8,258 nt of DNA, from the NCBI GenBank assembly GCA_027451425.1, contig DAIDJH010000069.1, forward strand, positions 1-8,258, read 5' to 3'. Positions 4,902 to 8,258 of the stretch are shown here, one piece after another. The translations under genes and the position numbers were made by a program. Position 1 is the stretch's first letter. Each line of letters opens with the position of its first letter. Source of the DNA: Bdellovibrionales bacterium. Its GTDB lineage: Bacteria > Bdellovibrionota > Bdellovibrionia > Bdellovibrionales > UBA1609. The notes under the pieces are model-generated. The model ran no database searches and was not told where the DNA came from. It worked only from the letters and a program-made list of their open reading frames with translations.

Positions 4902-5897
4902 CTAGTTCGCAGCTTTGCCCGTTGAACTTTGCGTTAGGTAACAATATCCCTCGGAATAGGTTGGTACCTTTTGCCCATTTTGCCAAGTGCGAATCCCAGT
5001 TTTAAAATACGGACCCGTGACGTCCAGTTCAAAATTCCAATTATCGCCTAAAACAATTTCGCTAGCTTTGGTGAGCCAATGCGACAATGCTCGTGTTCCA
5101 AAGTTATTGATATCTGCGCCTTCAAGAAACGCGGTAGTTCTAAAAGCTGCAAGACGACTTTTAAAAATTACAGCATATAACATGACACCTGTTTTACCGT
5201 GTCGTGTTTCGTTTCTGCCCATAAGTTGATAATATTCGTCATTCTTCAAATTCGAATCACCGACCGAGCAGGAAAGGTACTTTTTGTCACCCCAAAATGG
5301 TTTAAGAATTGGTTCAGGTAATTCCGAACTCATTGCAAGTCCTATCAGTCGTCGTGTGTCGTTCGATGTTTTAGCCTTGAGTTCTCGGGCGGCATGATAA
5401 TAACTTTCGTGCAATACCAGCGCTGCCTTATTGAAACTATCGAGCTGGTTCCAAAGCTGATTATCCAGGTAAATCACGTTTTCAGTATCAGAATAGAAGG
5501 CGATTTGCACAAAGCTGCAGTTTGGTGGCAAGGTCGGCAGAGTTGCGTCTTGGCTGATGGGGAGGTGGGTTCCAGTAGGAATCTCTTTGAACTTGTTGAT
5601 GATGTTTTTGTGCAAGTATTTAAGAAAATCACTTGGGAGATTCGGATCGCTCAGCTCATCGCCCGACTCAGACCAATATGTTGCTAGTGCAGTACCGTAT
5701 GAAAGAATATTTTTGTCTACAGTGGCATATCTCGTCGTATATGGAAGATGATAAACTTCTTGAGCCTCATATATGTCGAGTGTTTGCACGTGACCATTAC
5801 ACTCAACGCCAATTCCACCGCCGCCTTCCATTCCGCCAGAAAACGCGACAGACCCGATTAATGATGTTGTTAATAGCAGTACTTTTAAGAAAGTCAT
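4902..5897 (-). CDS. Exported protein with L-D-x-Y-E-A and H-E-x-x-Y motifs, function unknown
   Basis: A 331-residue protein with a clear signal peptide: M-T-F-L-K, a hydrophobic core through about residue 18, then A-F-S and a glycine-rich start of the mature chain (G-G-M-E-G-G-G-G-I-G-V-E-C). Residues 40-45 read L-D-I-Y-E-A, and residues 160-170 read L-V-L-H-E-S-Y-Y-H-A-A. This layout matches Bdellovibrio exported proteins that I recall as having a glycine-rich N-terminus, C, an L-D-x-Y-E motif and L-H-E-x-x-Y. The H-E-x-x-x-H spacing differs by one residue from the H-E-x-x-H of zinc proteases, so protease activity should not be assumed. Four cysteines (33, 127, 210, 319) could form two disulfides after export. 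AAAGGGGGA (5902-5910) sits 4 bases before the ATG. The gene diverges from the regulator at 6002. Confidence 0.75.
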   Translation of the reverse strand: MTFLKVLLLTTSLIGSVAFSGGMEGGGGIGVECNGHVQTLDIYEAQEVYHLPYTTRYATVDKNILSYGTALATYWSESGDELSDPNLPSDFLKYLHKNIINKFKEIPTGTHLPISQDATLPTLPPNCSFVQIAFYSDTENVIYLDNQLWNQLDSFNKAALVLHESYYHAARELKAKTSNDTRRLIGLAMSSELPEPILKPFWGDKKYLSCSVGDSNLKNDEYYQLMGRNETRHGKTGVMLYAVIFKSRLAAFRTTAFLEGADINNFGTRALSHWLTKASEIVLGDNWNFELDVTGPYFKTGIRTWQNGQKVPTYSEGYCYLTQSSTGKAAN

Positions 5898-5955
5898 TTC
5901 GTCCCCCTTTTGAGTTTACGACCAAGTTACCCAAATGATCGATCACTTTCGGGGT

Positions 5956-5980
5956 GCAAAATAGATTTTGCTTTTATAAT
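5956..5980 (+). promoter_or_regulatory. Probable promoter of the TIGR02147-type gene with an overlapping operator
   Basis: TATAAT at 5975-5980 matches the -10 consensus perfectly. The perfect inverted repeat GCAAAAT-AG-ATTTTGC (5956-5971) fills the spacer and reaches toward the -35 position, where no good -35 box is seen (GTGCAA-like at most). A repressor bound there would block the polymerase; a weak -35 could also mean activation. A start about 7 bases after the -10 would leave a leader of roughly 15 bases before the GTG at 6002. Confidence 0.45.
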
Positions 5981-5993
5981 TTACTAAGCTAAA

Positions 5994-6011
5994 GTTTACT
6001 TGTGGGTAAAC
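5994..6011 (+). promoter_or_regulatory. Hairpin over the GTG start codon of the TIGR02147-type gene
   Basis: GTTTAC (5994-5999) pairs with GTAAAC (6006-6011); the six-base loop TTGTGG contains the GTG start (6002-6004). There is no clear Shine-Dalgarno sequence. The hairpin could lower translation or present the start in a loop; as DNA it could also be an operator. Confidence 0.35.
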
Positions 6012-6814
6012 AACAAACAAATACGCTTTTCACACTTTCAAACTTCAGGCCGTATGTCCAGTCGTGGGCGAAAGCCAAGGGTCGCGGTGAATTCAGGCGA
6101 ATTGCAATCGCGCTAAATATGCACACGACTCTTGTCAGCCAAGTTTTAAATGGACACAAGTGTTTTACGGAGGAACAGGCTTCACAACTTGCCATCTACA
6201 TGGGCCTCAATACGCTTGAAACCGACTACTTTATAAAACTAGTTCAATTTGAACGAGCTGGCACAGAGAGTCTGCAAAAACTCTTTAAGAGACATCTCGA
6301 GCAAATTCAGAGGCAGGTAAGCGAGATCAAGTCTCGCGTGCCCGAGTCGAAGGAGCTCAGTGAGCAGGATCGCGCGATTTTCTACTCGAGTTGGCAGTAT
6401 GCATTGGTGCGCCTGTTGACTGATATTGATCGATATCAAACAGTTGAAGAAATTTCGCGACGTTTGAATCTGTCGGTTTCTCGAACCCAAGAAATTATCG
6501 ATTTTCTTTGTACACGAGGTCTGTGCGACGTAGAGCGGGGGCGTTATAAAAGAACGAATAAGAATACGCACATCGAGGCAAGTTCTGCGCTTTCCGTACG
6601 TCATCATCAAAATTGGCGAAATAAATCGATTGAACTTATAGACAAAATGAACCCCGACGACCTGACGTTTACTGCGCCAGTTTCAATTGCTCGCAAGGAT
6701 ATAGATAAAGTTAAAGAAATATTGCTGAATGCCATATCTGATATTTCAAAAACGATTGAAAAGTCGCCTCCTGAAGAGTGCGTTTATTTGGGAATTGACT
6801 GGCTAAAGATTTGA
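6002..6814 (+). CDS. TIGR02147 (DUF4423)-type regulator, Bdellovibrio-expanded family
   Basis: A 270-residue protein of this family's usual size. Residues 13-90 hold the typical N-terminal helix-turn-helix (F-R-P-Y-V-Q-S-W, then R-R-I-A-I-A-L-N-M-H-T-T-L-V-S-Q-V-L-N-G, then L-E-T-D-Y-F-I-K-L-V-Q-F-E-R-A). The middle has F-Y-S-S-W-Q-Y-A-L-V-R-L-L at 127-139, the family's signature, followed by a second winged helix (T-V-E-E-I-S-R-R-L-N-L-S to G-R-Y-K-R-T, 147-185) and a C-terminal segment of about 60 residues. These proteins are thought to be transcription regulators. The GTG start is forced by a TAA at 5990-5992 upstream in frame, and the conserved domain begins within a few residues. It diverges from the exported-protein gene and is followed after 51 bp by the DUF6624-like gene. 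Confidence 0.85.
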   Translation: MGKQQTNTLFTLSNFRPYVQSWAKAKGRGEFRRIAIALNMHTTLVSQVLNGHKCFTEEQASQLAIYMGLNTLETDYFIKLVQFERAGTESLQKLFKRHLEQIQRQVSEIKSRVPESKELSEQDRAIFYSSWQYALVRLLTDIDRYQTVEEISRRLNLSVSRTQEIIDFLCTRGLCDVERGRYKRTNKNTHIEASSALSVRHHQNWRNKSIELIDKMNPDDLTFTAPVSIARKDIDKVKEILLNAISDISKTIEKSPPEECVYLGIDWLKI

Positions 6815-6865
6815 ACAGTATAAGCACTAAAATCGACATTGCGATTGTTGGGGGAATATTTCCGA

Positions 6866-7567
6866 ATGAAAACGCGAATTTTAAATTATGTGATCGCAAC
6901 GCTTATAATTGCGATCTCCATAACGACCTTCGCGGACCTGACCGGTAATAATCCGTTTGCGAATCAACTTTCAGAGATCATGTGTCAGGCAAATCCTAAG
7001 TTGCAGGCCGAGCGATCTCAAGAGTTGCAGACAATAGTCGCGGCTGATCAAAAGGACCGCCAAAATTTTCTACATTGGACAGAGGCCGAAGCAGCTCAAG
7101 TTGCAATTCGAGATGTGCGACGACGTGAACGCGTAGCAGAGATTTTTGCCGAAGGTTGTTTTCATACTGCCGCCGATTACGCTGCCGCAGCACTTGTATT
7201 TCAGCATGGCACTGTTCCTGATCATTATTTTCAAGCGTTCATCTGGGCCAAGCGGGCCGTTGAACTTGGCGATGTTCATCAAAAAATTCTAATGGCAGAT
7301 GCAATTGATCGCTATCTTGTAAAGACCGGCCATAAACAACTTTTTGGCACCCAAGCCGATGCGTCTAAGATGGATGGGTGTTTTTGCTTAGAACCAGTTG
7401 AAAGTTCATTCCCATCTGCAGAGCGGATCAGTTATACGGGCAAAAGTCTCTCGGACGTGCTGATTTGGATAAATAGCTTGAATGTTGGGAGGGCGTGCCC
7501 AGCTGCGCACTTGTGCAGCGAAAATATGAAACCGACGCCACGTGGCTTTATTCCTGGATTTTGGTGA
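6866..7567 (+). CDS. Small exported DUF6624-like protein
   Basis: From the ATG at 6866 the protein has 233 residues: a signal peptide (M-K-T-R-I-L, hydrophobic stretch to about 20, then T-F-A), and a mature region with D-Q-K-D-R at 61-65, a V-F-Q-H-G block at 111-115, a helix A-F-I-W-A-K-R-A-V-E-L-G at 124-135, and A-I-D-R-Y then K-Q-L-F-G-T-Q at 146-163. This order, with the D-x-x-D-R near the front and D-R plus G-T-Q near the end, fits DUF6624, whose biochemical function is not known to me. Six cysteines in the mature chain (40, 98, 172, 174, 211, 217) suit an exported, disulfide-bearing protein. The ATG at 6866 is chosen over TTG 6839 because the signal peptide starts there; GGGGGA (6850-6855) is 10 bases upstream. 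It may share the regulator's transcript. Confidence 0.65.
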   Translation: MKTRILNYVIATLIIAISITTFADLTGNNPFANQLSEIMCQANPKLQAERSQELQTIVAADQKDRQNFLHWTEAEAAQVAIRDVRRRERVAEIFAEGCFHTAADYAAAALVFQHGTVPDHYFQAFIWAKRAVELGDVHQKILMADAIDRYLVKTGHKQLFGTQADASKMDGCFCLEPVESSFPSAERISYTGKSLSDVLIWINSLNVGRACPAAHLCSENMKPTPRGFIPGFW

Positions 7568-7595
7568 GTTGCATAATTTACTGACTCACGCCCAA

Positions 7596-7657
7596 TTTAC
7601 GGTTTGCATGAGCCGTAAACGCCGTTATGGCCGACCTCCGCTACCGAATGCGGCCAT
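7596..7657. repeat. Two consecutive inverted repeats between genes
   Basis: TTTACGG (7596-7602) pairs with CCGTAAA (7613-7619), and ATGGCCG (7627-7633) pairs with CGGCCAT (7651-7657). Both lie after the DUF6624-like gene. Neither is followed by a T-run, so termination is uncertain. The rest of the 202-bp gap before the gene at 7770 shows no clear signal except the ribosome binding site. Confidence 0.4.
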
Positions 7658-7769
7658 TTAGTTCGCGCCAACAAATTCAGTCAATTAGCCTGCAATCAGT
7701 TTTTCGGCGCCTGCCTGTGTTTGAAGTGGTTGATTTACAACTAGGTCGAAATAAGGGGAGAATAGTCCG

Positions 7770-8258
7770 ATGTCTAAAGTAAAAGTCTCCTCGTTTTCAG
7801 TTTCTCTAGATGGATTTGGCGCTGGCCTAAACCAGGACATTAATAATCCTCTCGGCGTCGGGGGCCTCAACCTTCATCAGTGGATTTTCAACACAAAAAA
7901 ATTCCACTCGATGACGGGTACGGATGGAGGCGAAACGGGCATAAACAATGACTTCTTTGCCGAGGGACTCGAAGGCACTGGAGCCTGGATTATGGGGCGT
8001 AATATGTTCGGCCCCATCCGGGGTGATTGGTCCGATGACAACTGGAAAGGCTGGTGGGGGCCGAGCCCTCCCTTTCACGGACCCGTATTCGTTCTCACGC
8101 ACTACCCCCGGAAAACTATAAATATGGAAGGCGGAACAACCTTTCACTTCGTGACCGATGGTATCGAATCCGCCTTGGACCAGGCGCGGAAATCTGCCGG
8201 TGGTAAGGATATCAAAATCGGTGGCGGCGTTTCTACGATTCGCCAGTACCTTACAGCT
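7770..8258 (+). CDS. Dihydrofolate-reductase-like protein (RibD C-terminal domain), 3' truncated by window edge
   Basis: The frame is open from ATG 7770 to the window edge (163 codons) and reads V-S-S-F-S-V-S-L-D-G-F at residues 6-16, G-R-N-M-F-G-P at 76-82, P-V-F-V-L-T-H at 105-111, F-H-F-V-T-D-G-I at 125-132, and I-K-I-G-G-G-V-S at 148-155. The order S-L-D-G, G-R-x-x-x, V-L-T-H, F-V-x-x-G-I and G-G-G is that of the dihydrofolate-reductase-like family with a RibD C-terminal domain (YyaP/YwjB-like), presumed NADPH-dependent reductases of unknown substrate. Usual length is about 170-200 residues, so little is missing. AAGGGGAG (7753-7760) sits 9 bases before the ATG. It is separated from the DUF6624-like gene by 202 bp and is probably transcribed alone. 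Confidence 0.85.
   Translation, partial: MSKVKVSSFSVSLDGFGAGLNQDINNPLGVGGLNLHQWIFNTKKFHSMTGTDGGETGINNDFFAEGLEGTGAWIMGRNMFGPIRGDWSDDNWKGWWGPSPPFHGPVFVLTHYPRKTINMEGGTTFHFVTDGIESALDQARKSAGGKDIKIGGGVSTIRQYLTA

Noticed and set aside
4771..4986. A 71-codon minus-strand frame
   Set aside because: It overlaps the 3' end of the exported-protein gene in another frame and covers the palindrome cluster; no family features.
7685..8147. Minus-strand frames at 7685-7870 and 7827-8147
   Set aside because: They lie opposite the reductase-like gene, which has clear family motifs and a good ribosome binding site.

Overview
The window most likely comes from a Bdellovibrio-like predatory bacterium or close relative (Bdellovibrionota). 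Two genes point there: a TIGR02147-type regulator (6002-6814), a family strongly expanded in that group, and an exported protein (4902-5897) with a glycine-rich mature N-terminus, an L-D-x-Y-E-A motif and an L-H-E-x-x-Y motif that I associate with Bdellovibrio exported proteins. Both assignments come from memory of families, not from a search.

Left part (1 to about 3350): recombination genes. The window opens inside the C-terminal end of an IS91-family transposase, followed after 39 bp, in the same frame, by a complete tyrosine recombinase (324-1466, +). A second complete tyrosine recombinase with an excisionase-like partner lies on the opposite strand (2850-3140 and 1676-2860), so the two recombinases converge. 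The 209 bp between them hold two tandem 11-bp repeats plus an inverted third copy just beyond the 3' end of the second integrase; they look like arm-type integrase sites.

Middle (about 3150 to 4900): a gene on the minus strand for a winged-helix plus PD-(D/E)xK-like protein resembling the replication-relaxation/MobC-like group (3344-4252). It is flanked by two unusual non-coding regions. Downstream, between it and the excisionase gene, is a 131-bp imperfect palindrome whose apex holds two smaller hairpins, giving a T-shaped fold (3165-3295). Upstream is a 649-bp gene-free stretch with several palindromes, a tandem operator-like pair and a 14-bp direct repeat. Integrase, excisionase, this protein and the two structured regions together look like a very small integrated mobile element of about 3 kb, possibly replicating or mobilised by partner functions. 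Its ends could not be proven.

Right part (4902 to end): probable host genes. The exported protein gene (minus) and the TIGR02147-type regulator (plus) diverge from a 104-bp region with a good -10 box, an operator-like inverted repeat and a hairpin over the GTG start. A small exported DUF6624-like protein follows (6866-7567), perhaps in the same transcript. The window ends inside a dihydrofolate-reductase-like (RibD C-terminal domain) gene starting at 7770. No rRNA, intact tRNA or CRISPR array was seen.
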